Part shown: positions 16,538 through 26,054 of the stretch, in pieces
How positions within the stretch are numbered: position 1 is the first letter of the stretch
Layout of the letters: every line of letters starts with the position of its first letter
NCBI RefSeq assembly: GCF_009754905.2
Contig: NZ_CP066775.1
Coordinates: 3,472,001 to 3,536,000 of the forward strand
From: Mucilaginibacter ginkgonis
GTDB taxonomy: Bacteria > Bacteroidota > Bacteroidia > Sphingobacteriales > Sphingobacteriaceae
Direction of reading: 5' to 3'
Length of the DNA stretch: 64,000 nucleotides
The notes under the pieces: model-generated
Seen by the model: the letters and a program-made list of their open reading frames with translations, nothing else
What the model was told of the DNA's origin: nothing
Database searches by the model: none
Translations under genes and position numbers: made by a program

Positions 16538-17923
16538 ATGAATACCTTAATACTGATATCTGTTTTACCCATACTGTTATTGTATTTAGGTTTGTATAAA
16601 GCCAAAAATGCATTGCTGCCTGTTACGGTGATAGGCTTGCTTGCGGCTGCAGGTTTGGCCATCAAAGAGTGGAATACCTTCCCGGCACCTGTTTACAGCG
16701 GTATGATGTTGTTTAACAATTACGCGATAGCCTTTTCTGTAATTACCATCTTCTGTACCGTACTAATTTTATTGCTATCAAAAGATTATTTTGAGAAGAT
16801 AAGCAGCAATGTTGCCGAGTATTATGCCATCATACTTTTCGCTTTAGCGGGTATCATCGTAATGGTATCATATAACAACCTGGTGATGCTGTTTATCGGT
16901 ATCGAGATCATGTCTGTGAGTTTATATATCCTGGCAGGTATCCGTAAACGCGACATTGCATCTAACGAGGCCTCATTAAAGTACTTCTTGATGGGTGCGT
17001 TTTCAACCGGTTTTTTGCTGTTCGGTATAACGCTTATCTATGGCGCAACCAGTTCTTTTGATTTGACGGTAATCCGCGATTGGATCATCACCCATCCGCG
17101 CGACGGCGAATTTGTATATCTTTTCTACACCGGCATATTGCTGATCATCATCGGCTTAAGCTTTAAACTGGGCGCAGCGCCTTTTCACTTCTGGACACCC
17201 GATGTTTACGAAGGTTCGCCTACTTTGATTACAGCCTTTATGTCAACAGTTGTTAAGACCGCAGGCATAGCAGCATTTTTGAGATTGTTTACCGTTTGCT
17301 TCGTAACCGTGTCCGATTACTGGGTACCCGTGTTAACAGGCATAACCGTTATTACTTTATTTGTCGGCAACATCACTGCGCTGTATCAGCATAGCTTCAA
17401 GCGTATGCTAGCTTATTCGAGTATATCGCACGCGGGCTATTTATTATTTGCGGTGGTTTCCATAAGTTCGGGTTCTAACAGCGCTGTCTTTACCTACGCA
17501 ACTGCTTACTCTATAGCGTCTATTGCTGCGTTTGGCGTATTGCTGCTTATTCAGCAGAATCATGGTAATGATAACTTCGAAAGCTTTGATGGCCTAGGCA
17601 AACGCAATCCTTTTTTAGCAGCTGTATTGACCATTGCCATGCTGTCCCTTGCCGGTATACCGCTTACAGCCGGCTTTATCGGCAAATTCTTTGTGTTCTC
17701 TGCGGCGCTTAGCCGTATGCATGTATGGATGGTAGTATTAGCAGTATTAAACGCGATTATCAGTATCTATTACTATTTTAAGGTTATCATAGCCATGTAC
17801 TTTAGGGTAGGTAATGAAACAGAGATAGAAGTGCCCGGTTATTTCAGCTTCGTGCTTGGCCTATCGGCATTGCTTACGCTTATCATTGGTGTATATCCCG
17901 GCTTCATCGCGTCATTCATTTAA
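16538..17923 (+). CDS. nuoN: NADH-quinone oxidoreductase subunit N
   Basis: A 461-residue antiporter-like subunit, the last of the 14 nuo genes. Motifs include IGIEIMSVSLYILAG with its Glu, KLGAAPFHFWTPDVYEGSPT with its Lys, and MLAYSSISHAGYLLF. It ends at 17923. A 54-base gap leads to the dedA gene, and no clear terminator is visible between them. Confidence 0.95.
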   Translation: MNTLILISVLPILLLYLGLYKAKNALLPVTVIGLLAAAGLAIKEWNTFPAPVYSGMMLFNNYAIAFSVITIFCTVLILLLSKDYFEKISSNVAEYYAIILFALAGIIVMVSYNNLVMLFIGIEIMSVSLYILAGIRKRDIASNEASLKYFLMGAFSTGFLLFGITLIYGATSSFDLTVIRDWIITHPRDGEFVYLFYTGILLIIIGLSFKLGAAPFHFWTPDVYEGSPTLITAFMSTVVKTAGIAAFLRLFTVCFVTVSDYWVPVLTGITVITLFVGNITALYQHSFKRMLAYSSISHAGYLLFAVVSISSGSNSAVFTYATAYSIASIAAFGVLLLIQQNHGNDNFESFDGLGKRNPFLAAVLTIAMLSLAGIPLTAGFIGKFFVFSAALSRMHVWMVVLAVLNAIISIYYYFKVIIAMYFRVGNETEIEVPGYFSFVLGLSALLTLIIGVYPGFIASFI

Positions 17924-17977
17924 CAATAGCTTACCCAACATTTCGATTTAATATTTGTAGTTTTACGAATATTGTGA

Positions 17978-18622
17978 ATGGAAAGCTTCTGGGAACACCT
18001 GCATAATATAACCGATGCCAAAACTATTATAAGCCAGGGTGGTTTTTACCTGGTACTTATAGTTGTGTTTGCAGAAACAGGTTTGTTTTTCGGTTTCTTT
18101 TTACCGGGCGACTACTTGCTGTTTATGGCAGGCCTTTTCTGCGCCACAGGTGTGTTAGATGTATCAGTTTATGTACTGGTATCATCGCTGATCATAGCAG
18201 GAATTTTAGGCAATTATATGGGTTACTGGTTTGGCTACAGGGCCGGGCCGATGCTATTTAAGCGCGATGATTCACTTTTTTTTAAGAAGCGATACGTTGT
18301 GGCAGCAGAGCATTTTTACGAGAAGTATGGCGGCATGGCGTTAATATTGGGCAGATTTTTCCCTATAATAAGGACATTTGCGCCTATCTTTGCAGGTGTT
18401 GTAAAAGTTAAATTCGGGAAATTTACTTTATACAACATTATAGGAAGTTTGGCCTGGGTAGTAACGCTTACACTTACAGGTTATTTTTTAGGTAAGCGAT
18501 ACCCCGAATTAAAAAATTATCTGCAGTACATAGTGCTGGGATTGATTACAGTTACTACCATCCCGCTCTTGCTAACATTCTTCAGAAAAGGGTTTGCAAG
18601 CAAGGATGAAGAACACGCATAA
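17978..18622 (+). CDS. DedA-family membrane protein
   Basis: A 214-residue DedA/SNARE-associated family protein with about five hydrophobic segments. Family marks are GLFFGFFLPGDYLLF near residue 35, and GRFFPIIRTFAPIFAGV near residue 127. The FxRxxP-like motif is thought to be essential in undecaprenyl-phosphate or phospholipid transport. The family is linked to lipid-carrier recycling and membrane homeostasis; the exact substrate here cannot be told. Confidence 0.9.
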   Translation: MESFWEHLHNITDAKTIISQGGFYLVLIVVFAETGLFFGFFLPGDYLLFMAGLFCATGVLDVSVYVLVSSLIIAGILGNYMGYWFGYRAGPMLFKRDDSLFFKKRYVVAAEHFYEKYGGMALILGRFFPIIRTFAPIFAGVVKVKFGKFTLYNIIGSLAWVVTLTLTGYFLGKRYPELKNYLQYIVLGLITVTTIPLLLTFFRKGFASKDEEHA

Positions 18623-18641
18623 TAACAGTTTTAATATATAA

Positions 18642-19187
18642 ATGAGTACACAACACCCCTGGCATCAGGTTTCACCGGGCGAAGAATTACCCGAAGTAGT
18701 AAATGCAATCATCGAGATCCCGAAAGGATCTAAAGCGAAATATGAGATAGACAAAGAGTCGGGCCTACTAAAGTTAGACCGTGTTCTTTTTTCATCAGTA
18801 ATGTATCCGGCCAATTACGGCTATATCCCTCAAACTTATTGCGATGACCATGACCCTTTAGACATATTGGTTCTATGCTCTATCGATGTTTATCCTATGT
18901 CTATGATAGAGGCTAAGGTTATTGGTGTGATGCACATGGTAGATAATGGCGAGCAGGACGATAAAATTATCGCTGTTGCTAAAAATGATATGTCTGTTAA
19001 CTATATTAACGACTTGAACGAGTTGCCGCCGCACACTATGAAAGAAATTGTACGCTTTTTCCAGGATTATAAATCTTTAGAAGGCAAGAGCGTGACCATT
19101 GAACATCTGCTAGGCAGGCGTTACGCGCATAAAGTAATACAGGAAAGTCTTGAATTGTACACTAAGACTTATCCTGATCACCGATAA
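18642..19187 (+). CDS. ppa: Inorganic pyrophosphatase (family I)
   Basis: A 181-residue soluble enzyme that hydrolyses pyrophosphate to phosphate, pulling biosynthetic reactions forward. The family I signature [10 protein letters not shown] (about residues 67-76) supplies the metal-binding aspartates. The substrate loop [11 protein letters not shown] and the [11 protein letters not shown] segment are also present. The length is close to that of the E. coli enzyme. It lies 19 bases after dedA and 9 bases before the CNNM-type gene. Confidence 0.95.
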   Translation: MSTQHPWHQVSPGEELPEVVNAIIEIPKGSKAKYEIDKESGLLKLDRVLFSSVMYPANYGYIPQTYCDDHDPLDILVLCSIDVYPMSMIEAKVIGVMHMVDNGEQDDKIIAVAKNDMSVNYINDLNELPPHTMKEIVRFFQDYKSLEGKSVTIEHLLGRRYAHKVIQESLELYTKTYPDHR

Positions 19188-19196
19188 AATAAGTTA

Positions 19197-20534
19197 ATGG
19201 GCCCCCTCGAGATAAGCGGTTTTCAGATATTCCTTACCATTTTCCTGGTGCTACTCAACGGCTTTTTTGTGGCCGCGGAGTTTGCCATCGTTCGTGTACG
19301 CGGTTCGCAGATAGAGATACAAGCAAAGGCCGGAAGCCGGCTGGCCAAAATTACCCGTGGTATTGTACATAATCTGGACGGCTATCTGGCTGCAACCCAG
19401 TTGGGTATTACTATCGCTTCGCTTGGTTTGGGCTGGGCCGGCGAAAGTGTTGCCACAAATGTGATGCTTAACCTGTTCTCATTATTTGGGTTAACTATTA
19501 CGTCGTCATTTATCATTAGTACCAGTCATGTTGTGGCGTTTATTTCTATAACGATTTTGCACATTGTATTTGGCGAACTGGCACCTAAAACCCTTGCCAT
19601 ACAGCGTTCTGTACGCACCGCAATGACGGTGTCGCTACCGCTTAGATTTTTCTTTGTGGTATTCAGGCCGTTTATCTGGGCACTTAATACATTTGCCAAT
19701 TTTATTCTCAGTCTATTTGGTGTAAAACCGATACAAGGTGAGGAAGCGCATCACAGCAACGAAGAATTGCAATATATTCTTGAACAAGGTAAAGAGAGTG
19801 GTGCGCTGGATTCAAATGAGCACGAACTGATCAAAAACGTGTTTGATTTTAACGAACGTGTAGTTAAGAATATCATGGTGCCGCGTACCAAGATCTCGGG
19901 CATCAATTGCACAAGCTCAGGCACAGATCTGTTAGAAATGATCATTACAGAAGGTTACTCGCGTATGCCTGTCTATGATGAGACTATCGATAAGATCATC
20001 GGTATTTTACATGCTAAGGATGTGCTTGCCCTACTGGCACGCAACCAGCCTGTAGAATTAAAAGAGATCATCCGCAAGCCGTATTTTATTCCGGAGACTA
20101 AGAAGATAAATGATCTGATGGCCGAATTGCAGCAAAAGCGCATACAGATTGCCATCGTACTCGATGAATTTGGCGGTACTGCGGGTATGGTGACGTTAGA
20201 AGATATCGTTGAAGAATTGGTCGGCGAAATCCAGGATGAGTTTGACGAAGAGAAGCCCATTGTTGAGAAGATCAACAATCGCGAGTTTATCATCAACGCG
20301 CTTGCATCTATATATGATGTGAACAGCCACCTGCCACATGATCTACCCGAGGACGGCGACTTTGACACTGTATCGGGCTGGTTGGGCGAGGTGTTTGGTA
20401 AGATACCGGATGTGGGTGAGCACCGGGAAGCGGACGGCTACAATATAACTGTATTGCGTAAATCTGAACAGAATATAGAGTCGGTTAAATTGGAGTTGCT
20501 CCTTAACGAAGAAGATACTAACGACGAGCATTAA
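19197..20534 (+). CDS. CNNM/CorC-family membrane protein with CBS pair
   Basis: A 445-residue protein often annotated as a hemolysin-family or magnesium/cobalt efflux protein. A DUF21/CNNM transmembrane domain (about residues 1-190) opens with FVAAEFAIVRVR and contains QLGITIASLGLGWAGE. Two CBS domains follow (about 215-335; VPRTKISGIN, EFGGTAGMVTLEDIVEELVGEI). A CorC/HlyC domain closes the protein. The family handles Mg2+ export or homeostasis; a toxin function is unlikely. Confidence 0.9.
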   Translation: MGPLEISGFQIFLTIFLVLLNGFFVAAEFAIVRVRGSQIEIQAKAGSRLAKITRGIVHNLDGYLAATQLGITIASLGLGWAGESVATNVMLNLFSLFGLTITSSFIISTSHVVAFISITILHIVFGELAPKTLAIQRSVRTAMTVSLPLRFFFVVFRPFIWALNTFANFILSLFGVKPIQGEEAHHSNEELQYILEQGKESGALDSNEHELIKNVFDFNERVVKNIMVPRTKISGINCTSSGTDLLEMIITEGYSRMPVYDETIDKIIGILHAKDVLALLARNQPVELKEIIRKPYFIPETKKINDLMAELQQKRIQIAIVLDEFGGTAGMVTLEDIVEELVGEIQDEFDEEKPIVEKINNREFIINALASIYDVNSHLPHDLPEDGDFDTVSGWLGEVFGKIPDVGEHREADGYNITVLRKSEQNIESVKLELLLNEEDTNDEH

Positions 20535-20570
20535 TACTCTCCTAAACGCTCGGGGTGTTAGGATAAAGTC

Positions 20571-20584
20571 TATATTTACTTTTG
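20571..20584 (+). promoter_or_regulatory. Possible -7 box before rsmE
   Basis: TATATTTA (20571-20578) is one base from TAnnTTTG and ends 6 bases before the ATG at 20585. TACTTTTG (20577-20584) is an exact match but directly abuts the ATG. The first would give a leaderless message. Confidence 0.3.
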
Positions 20585-21292
20585 ATGCAGTTGTTCTACA
20601 CGCCGGATATTACACCCTCTCAATCTCATTGTCAGCTTAGCGAAGAAGAAAGTAAACACGCTATACGTGTATTGCGCATGGTTGCAGGCGACGCGTTGCA
20701 ATTAATAGATGGCAAAGGTGGTTTTTATGAAGCCGTTGTGCAGGATCCGCACCCAAAACGCACGCTGCTGCAAATTACCGCTCAACAACAAGAATATCAA
20801 AAGCGCAACCACTATCTGCACATTGCTATTGCGCCAACGAAAAATATTGAGCGTACGGAATGGTTTCTTGAAAAGGCTACCGAAATTGGTATAGATGAGA
20901 TAACCCTTATCATCTGCCAGCGGTCGGAACGTAAGGAAGCAAACATCGAACGCCTTAACAAAATTATCACTTCGGCTATTAAGCAATCGGTGAAAGCGTA
21001 CCACCCGGTGTTAAACAAGGCCTTAGCATTCAATCAATTTGTAAACACAAAATTTGAGGGTCAAAAATTTATCGCACATTGCGAAGAAGGTGAAAAATTT
21101 AATTTGCGCGATGTGCTACAACCCCGAGGCAAGTCATTAATATTGATAGGGCCGGAGGGCGACTTTAGCCCGACCGAAATAGATAGAGCATTGCAGAACG
21201 GTTACAAAGCCATAACTTTAGGAACAAGCCGCTTGCGGACCGAAACTGCTGCGCTGGAAGCCTGTTTCGAGGTCAATTTTTTAAACCGATGA
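20585..21292 (+). CDS. rsmE: 16S rRNA (uracil(1498)-N(3))-methyltransferase
   Basis: A 235-residue SPOUT-class methyltransferase that modifies U1498 of 16S rRNA. The N-terminal PUA-like region includes EESKHAIRVLRM. The trefoil-knot SAM site shows GPEGDFSPTEID (about residues 194-205) and LGTSRLRTETAALEA. The ATG at 20585 is preferred to the TTG one codon upstream. The stop overlaps the next start as ATGA. Confidence 0.93.
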   Translation: MQLFYTPDITPSQSHCQLSEEESKHAIRVLRMVAGDALQLIDGKGGFYEAVVQDPHPKRTLLQITAQQQEYQKRNHYLHIAIAPTKNIERTEWFLEKATEIGIDEITLIICQRSERKEANIERLNKIITSAIKQSVKAYHPVLNKALAFNQFVNTKFEGQKFIAHCEEGEKFNLRDVLQPRGKSLILIGPEGDFSPTEIDRALQNGYKAITLGTSRLRTETAALEACFEVNFLNR

Positions 21293-21948
21293 GGAAGTTT
21301 GCTATTATATCGACAATAGCGTGTTTATCATTGCTAAGCTTCACGAATAAGCCGTCGTACAAACTGGCACGCCTGAAATATAATGGTGGTGGCGACTGGT
21401 ACGGTGACCGCACCGCTTTAACCAACCTCATTAAGTTCTGTAACATAAACCTGCGTACAAATTTTGCTGCTGAGGAAGAAACAGTCGATGCCGGCAGTGC
21501 CGAACTGTTTAACTACCCGTTTATATTTATGACGGGGCATGGCAATGTGATCTTCTCTGACCTGGAGGTGCGCAATCTGCGCAAGTATTTAACGGGTGGT
21601 GGCTTTCTGCACATCTGCGATAACTACGGCCTGGATCAGTTCATCCGCCCGCAGATGAAAAAGGTATTTCCCGAACTGGATTTTGTGGAACTTCCACTAA
21701 ATCACCCTATCTATCATCAGCAATATGATTTTCCAAACGGTTTGCCTAAAGTGCATGAACATGACAACAAACGGGCGCAGGGATTTGGGTTGATATACAA
21801 AGGCAGAATAGTTTGCTTTTATGATTATCAGTGCGATTTAGGCAATGGTTGGGAAGATTATGGCACCTATCCCGGTGATACGCAGGAGACACGTACGAAG
21901 GCTCTCAAAATGGGTGCTAATTTAGTTCAATATGCTTTAACAAAATAG
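21289..21948 (+). CDS. DUF4159 domain-containing secreted protein
   Basis: A 219-residue protein with an N-terminal signal sequence (about residues 1-18) followed by a DUF4159 domain. Recognisable parts are NGGGDWYGDRTALTNLI, FNYPFIFMTGHGNV and the GGGFLHICDNYG strand, which resemble a glutamine-amidotransferase-like fold without obvious catalytic residues. DUF4159 proteins are common in Bacteroidota and Planctomycetota; function unknown. Overlap with rsmE by 4 bases and a 1-base gap to the biotin-carrier gene indicate an operon. Confidence 0.85.
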   Translation: MRKFAIISTIACLSLLSFTNKPSYKLARLKYNGGGDWYGDRTALTNLIKFCNINLRTNFAAEEETVDAGSAELFNYPFIFMTGHGNVIFSDLEVRNLRKYLTGGGFLHICDNYGLDQFIRPQMKKVFPELDFVELPLNHPIYHQQYDFPNGLPKVHEHDNKRAQGFGLIYKGRIVCFYDYQCDLGNGWEDYGTYPGDTQETRTKALKMGANLVQYALTK

Positions 21949-21949
21949 T

Positions 21950-22450
21950 ATGCTACAAATTACCATCAATGATCGGAAGTTTGATGTTGAAAAAAATAAC
22001 AGCGTTCTTAAAATAAACGACGAAGTTGTTTTGACAGACATCGCTCAAACGGGCAATAACAGCTTTCATGTCATCAGTCATAACAAATCTTACAATGCCG
22101 AGGTGGTAAGCTTCGACACGACTCAAAAAACAGCCGTAATAAAAGTAAATGGCAATACTTACCCGGTTACAGCTAAAGACCAATTTGATCTGCTGCTGGA
22201 GCAAATGGGTATGAGCAATCTAAATTCTGCCAAGGTTGACGATCTGAAGGCGCCGATGCCAGGCCTGGTATTGAAAGTGCTGGTTGCCGAAGGTGATACT
22301 GTACAAAAAGGCGACAACCTGTTTGTACTTGAAGCGATGAAAATGGAAAATATCATTAAATCGCCGGGCGAAGCTGTTGTAAGATCTGTCAAAATTAAAC
22401 CGGGCGACAAAGTGGAGAAAGGGCAAGTGCTTATCGCCTTCAATCAATAA
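21950..22450 (+). CDS. Biotin/lipoyl attachment domain protein (biotin carboxyl carrier type)
   Basis: A 166-residue carrier subunit for a biotin-dependent carboxylase such as acetyl- or propionyl-CoA carboxylase. The C-terminal biotinyl domain (about 97-166) has APMPGLV and the EAMKMEN motif, with Lys131 as the predicted biotin site. The N-terminal 95 residues form a beta-rich region with no motif I know. No carboxylase subunits are encoded nearby, so the partner enzyme is elsewhere. Confidence 0.9.
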   Translation: MLQITINDRKFDVEKNNSVLKINDEVVLTDIAQTGNNSFHVISHNKSYNAEVVSFDTTQKTAVIKVNGNTYPVTAKDQFDLLLEQMGMSNLNSAKVDDLKAPMPGLVLKVLVAEGDTVQKGDNLFVLEAMKMENIIKSPGEAVVRSVKIKPGDKVEKGQVLIAFNQ

Positions 22451-22459
22451 TCAGACTAT

Positions 22460-22505
22460 TATAAACAAAGAAGCCCGTTCAATTGAACGGGCTTCTTTGT
22501 TTATA
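22460..22505. terminator. Bidirectional terminator (46-bp perfect palindrome)
   Basis: A perfect palindrome centred on CAATTG, with GAAGCCCGTTC / GAACGGGCTTC arms and flanking A and T runs on both sides. It sits between the convergent biotin-carrier gene and gldJ and can terminate both. Confidence 0.92.
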
Positions 22506-22518
22506 TGTAAAGGCAGGC

Positions 22519-24168
22519 TTATCTGCTTTTGCGTACCTTAAACTTAGGGCCCGAGTTTGGATGGATCTGCGTTGCACCAACCATAGACATGGCGCAGCGG
22601 AAACCAACTTCGGCACTGGCATCATCTTCATTCATAAAGCGGCGGGTTGCCGGGTTTAACCAGTAAGCACGGTCATTCCATGAACCGCCTTTATAAACTT
22701 TAGAATGATCATTAGCTAAAGTTGTAGTGCCGTAAAGCACAGAACTTACGGTATCAGCATACCCTCTGAAGTCTGGATTGTAAGGCTTGCCGGCTAAGTC
22801 ACTTTTGTTTGCCTGCGGCGAGGTACCTGCAGCACCTACCGGATTTGTAGCAATACCTGCAGGCAAATTAGTAGCATTATTTTGGGTAGCGGTGCCATTT
22901 TGCTGAGCAACTAATTCACTCCATTTCTGCTTTTTACCCGCCTTCGCCGGGTCGTAAATAGGACGACCGTATTTATCTTTTGCTAACTGACCTTTGGTTG
23001 GATCTTCTAAGCGTTTATCCTTAAATTCGTTACCACGGAAAGGGTTAAAATCTTCAACCTCTTCAAATGACGTTTGGCGATAAGTATCACCTGTCCACTC
23101 ATTAACATTGCCGGCCATGTTATATAAGCCAAAATCGTTAGGTACATAAGAACGTACAGGGGCAGTGATATCGGCTTTATCATTCAAGTAACCACCAACA
23201 CCCATATTGTCACCTTCGCCGCGTTTAAAGTTAGCAAGGATTAAACCACGTGTCTTTTTCTTTGGCGAGCGTACACCCATGCCATTCCAAGGGTACATTT
23301 TGCCATCAGTAATGTTTTCGTAATCGGTGTTGCCTATCAAACCTAAGGCGGCATATTCCCATTCAGCTTCAGAAGGTAAACGATAGCCTTGCTTAAGTAT
23401 ACCATCCTCCATAATAACTGTACGTTTAGGTTTACCACCTGCCGTTCCCGCTGTCGCACGGGGATTAAGGTCCGGCATCATTTTTTTGCCATCTATGCCC
23501 TGGCCTTTGATCTGGCCGTTAAGATAGATGTCTGTGTTAAAAGGTGTACCACCTGCGGGCGCAGCTTGTGTGCCGTTACCGCCTTTACCGGCAGCGTCTT
23601 TCCAGCTTGCTAACTGGCCGCCATTACGCAAAATGTTTTCATTCATGCGGTCTGTACGCCATATACAATATTCTTGTGCCTGGTCCCAGGTTACACCTAC
23701 AACCGGATAATCCTGGTAGGCAGGGTGACGAAGATAGTTATACACAAAAGGTTCATTATAAGATAACGGACGACGCCATACTAACGTATCAGGCAAAGCA
23801 TCATAATACAATTCGCGGTCCTGAGGGAAATTGATCGCGTCCCAGTGCAGGTATTCTAACCAATCTACGTTAGAAACCTCAGTTTCATCCATATAAAAAG
23901 AACCTACAGTTACTCTGCGGCGCACATTATTGTATTCATAAGTTACATCCTGGTCGGCACTGCCACCTAAAACAAATGTACCGCCTTCAATCGCAACCAA
24001 ACCCGGACCGGGAGCCGGGTGTGTTTTCTTGAAAACCTGGAAACCGCCGTTATTAGGGTCGTTATAACGCATGCCGGTTTTAGGCGAACTTTGTTTCTTA
24101 CTACAGCTGCTCATAAAGGCCACCACTCCTAACAGCACTATGGCAAGCTTTGTAAATTGAATCTTCAT
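22519..24168 (-). CDS. gldJ: Gliding-motility / type IX secretion lipoprotein GldJ
   Basis: A 549-residue lipoprotein with a signal ending VAFMSSCSKK, predicted lipidated at Cys22. Most of the protein is a formylglycine-generating-enzyme-like (SUMF1) domain: IEGGTFVLGGS near residue 60, LPSEAEWEYAA, NMAGNVNEWTGD, VYKGGSWNDRAYWL and EVGFRCAMS at the end. GldJ stabilises the GldK-N part of the type IX secretion and gliding machinery in Flavobacterium. GldK is the main alternative, as both share this domain. A divergent porV on the other side supports a type IX locus. Confidence 0.85.
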   Translation of the reverse strand: MKIQFTKLAIVLLGVVAFMSSCSKKQSSPKTGMRYNDPNNGGFQVFKKTHPAPGPGLVAIEGGTFVLGGSADQDVTYEYNNVRRRVTVGSFYMDETEVSNVDWLEYLHWDAINFPQDRELYYDALPDTLVWRRPLSYNEPFVYNYLRHPAYQDYPVVGVTWDQAQEYCIWRTDRMNENILRNGGQLASWKDAAGKGGNGTQAAPAGGTPFNTDIYLNGQIKGQGIDGKKMMPDLNPRATAGTAGGKPKRTVIMEDGILKQGYRLPSEAEWEYAALGLIGNTDYENITDGKMYPWNGMGVRSPKKKTRGLILANFKRGEGDNMGVGGYLNDKADITAPVRSYVPNDFGLYNMAGNVNEWTGDTYRQTSFEEVEDFNPFRGNEFKDKRLEDPTKGQLAKDKYGRPIYDPAKAGKKQKWSELVAQQNGTATQNNATNLPAGIATNPVGAAGTSPQANKSDLAGKPYNPDFRGYADTVSSVLYGTTTLANDHSKVYKGGSWNDRAYWLNPATRRFMNEDDASAEVGFRCAMSMVGATQIHPNSGPKFKVRKSR

Positions 24169-24326
24169 AGTTTATATATGATCAATCGGAACGTAAAGAT
24201 AGTCAAATTTCAATTATTAATTAATAGCTGCGATGAACGGTGACATTGCACCGACCAATATGAAAATATTACATTTAGTTATTAAAGCACAATAAATTAC
24301 CGTGTACGAAAGTTAATTGTTTAATT

Positions 24327-24334
24327 TATCTTTG
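24327..24334 (+). promoter_or_regulatory. Candidate -7 box for porV
   Basis: TATCTTTG, an exact TAnnTTTG match, 59 bases before the porV start. This would leave a leader of roughly 50 bases. No clear -33 element is seen. Confidence 0.35.
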
Positions 24335-24393
24335 ATAAACTGAACAATTAAGGATAATATTGTTTGTCGCGGCTTAAAAATTTTTGATCGTCA

Positions 24394-25575
24394 TTGAAAA
24401 AGTTTTACAGAGGTAATTTTAAGGGTTTGGTTGCAGCTGTTATTACAGCATTTCCTTTTGCGGCAAGCGCGCAAACCACAGGTACAACAACTTCTGGTAC
24501 AACACCAACCGCGATTGCTGTAGGCGTGCCTATTTTAGCTGTTACCCCCGATTCACGTTCCGGAGCTATGGGCGAGGCCGGCGTAGCACTTTCACCGGAT
24601 GTAAATGCCAACTTTTGGAACCCGTCTAAACTCGCTTTTCTGGAAGATAACAATGCAGTATCTTTATCGTACAATCCCTGGTTGCGCACATTGGTACCCG
24701 ATATCAGCCTCTCTTTTTTAAGCTTTGCCCACAAACTGGATGAGCGCAATACCTTGGGCATGTCTGTAAGGTATTTCAACTTAGGTGCGATACAGTTAAC
24801 AGATGAGTTTCAGCAGGATCAGGGTACATATACACCTAATGAGTTTTCTATTGATGGATCCTTTGCCCGAAAGTTTGGCAACAACTTTTCATTAGGTTTA
24901 ACGCTGCGTTATATCCACTCCAGCTTGTACAATAATTCTGTCACCGGTGGCCCGCAAACTACGCCGGGTAATGATGTGGCTGCCGATGTTTCGTTATATT
25001 ATCGTAAGCCGGGGCAATTGTTCGGCGTGCCGTCGCAATTTACTTTTGGGACAAATATTTCTAATATAGGCCCCCGTATAAGCTATAGCAGCAACGGTCC
25101 AAAATACTTTTTGCCAACTAATCTGAAAATTGGTGCGGCAGAAACTTTGGACATAGACGAGGACAACCAGTTTACGTTTACTTTTGATATCAACAAGCTA
25201 TTGGTGCCAACGCCACCGATCCGCGATGCGAACGGCAACATTACCAGCGGTAAGAACGACGACCGTTCTGTGGTATCGGGTATTTTCGGCTCATTCAGCG
25301 ATGCACCAGGCGGCTTTAGCGAGGAGTTAAAAGAGATTGCCATATCGCCGGGCGCAGAGTATTGGTACAACAAGCAATTTGCTTTACGTGCAGGCTACTT
25401 TTATCAAAATCCACTGAAAGGAACAGGGCAATACTTAACCCTTGGCGCAGGTTTCAGGTACAATGCTTTCAACCTTGATTTTGCTTACATAGCTGCAAGC
25501 CAGCAAAAAAGTCCGCTTGCTTCCACCTTGCGTTTTACCCTGCTGGTTAATTTCCCTTCGGGACGTAACAGATGA
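24394..25575 (+). CDS. porV: Type IX secretion outer-membrane protein PorV (LptO)
   Basis: A 393-residue beta-barrel protein of the PorV/LptO family, part of the type IX attachment complex that receives cargo from the SprA channel. A signal peptide ends ASAQ near residue 27. Then come PILAVTPDSRSGAMGEAGVALSP, ANFWNPSKLAF and the family-typical KKSP-rich C-terminus ending in an outer-membrane strand (TLRFTLLVNFPSG). The start is TTG at 24394; no ATG gives the signal peptide. It overlaps ispF by 4 bases. The usual partner gene porU is not adjacent. Confidence 0.9.
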   Translation: MKKFYRGNFKGLVAAVITAFPFAASAQTTGTTTSGTTPTAIAVGVPILAVTPDSRSGAMGEAGVALSPDVNANFWNPSKLAFLEDNNAVSLSYNPWLRTLVPDISLSFLSFAHKLDERNTLGMSVRYFNLGAIQLTDEFQQDQGTYTPNEFSIDGSFARKFGNNFSLGLTLRYIHSSLYNNSVTGGPQTTPGNDVAADVSLYYRKPGQLFGVPSQFTFGTNISNIGPRISYSSNGPKYFLPTNLKIGAAETLDIDEDNQFTFTFDINKLLVPTPPIRDANGNITSGKNDDRSVVSGIFGSFSDAPGGFSEELKEIAISPGAEYWYNKQFALRAGYFYQNPLKGTGQYLTLGAGFRYNAFNLDFAYIAASQQKSPLASTLRFTLLVNFPSGRNR

Positions 25576-26054
25576 GTAAAATACGTGTAGGTTTTGGGTT
25601 TGATGTTCATCAGCTCAAAGAAAATCATCCGTTTGTTGTAGGCGGGGTACGCCTTGATTACCACAAGGGAGCGTTTGGGCACTCGGACGCGGACGTCTTA
25701 TTACACGCCATCTGTGATGCGCTTTTAGGCGCGGCCAACTTACGCGATATAGGTTACCATTTCTCTAACAAAGATGAGCGTTGGGCAGGCATCAGCAGTT
25801 TAATATTGCTGCAGCACGTTGTTGCTTTGCTAAACGACAAAGGCTGGCAAATTGGTAATATAGATGCCATGATCTGCCTGGAGGCCCCGAAGATAAATCC
25901 TCACGCCGATGCCATGAAAAAAAACATCGCCAAAGCTGCAGGAATTGACATCGAAGATATTTCAATTAAAGCTACTACCAATGAGCAACTTGGCTTTATA
26001 GGCCGTGAAGAAGGCGTTGTTGCTTACGCGGTATGCCTCATCGAGAAAGCTTAG
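25572..26054 (+). CDS. ispF: 2-C-methyl-D-erythritol 2,4-cyclodiphosphate synthase
   Basis: A 160-residue trimeric enzyme of the MEP isoprenoid pathway. The metal-binding motif GFDVHQL lies near the N-terminus, HSDADVLLHAICDALLGAA at about residues 36-54, and the C-terminal ATTNEQLGFIGREEG loop closes the site. It is coupled to porV by ATGA overlap and converges on the next gene with a 4-base overlap of stop regions. ispG, two steps later in the same pathway, lies 1.8 kb away on the other strand. Confidence 0.96.
   Translation: MSKIRVGFGFDVHQLKENHPFVVGGVRLDYHKGAFGHSDADVLLHAICDALLGAANLRDIGYHFSNKDERWAGISSLILLQHVVALLNDKGWQIGNIDAMICLEAPKINPHADAMKKNIAKAAGIDIEDISIKATTNEQLGFIGREEGVVAYAVCLIEKA

Noticed and set aside
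19197..20534. Hemolysin toxin
   Set aside because: Domain order DUF21-CBS-CBS-CorC indicates an ion-homeostasis protein; the hemolysin label is historical.
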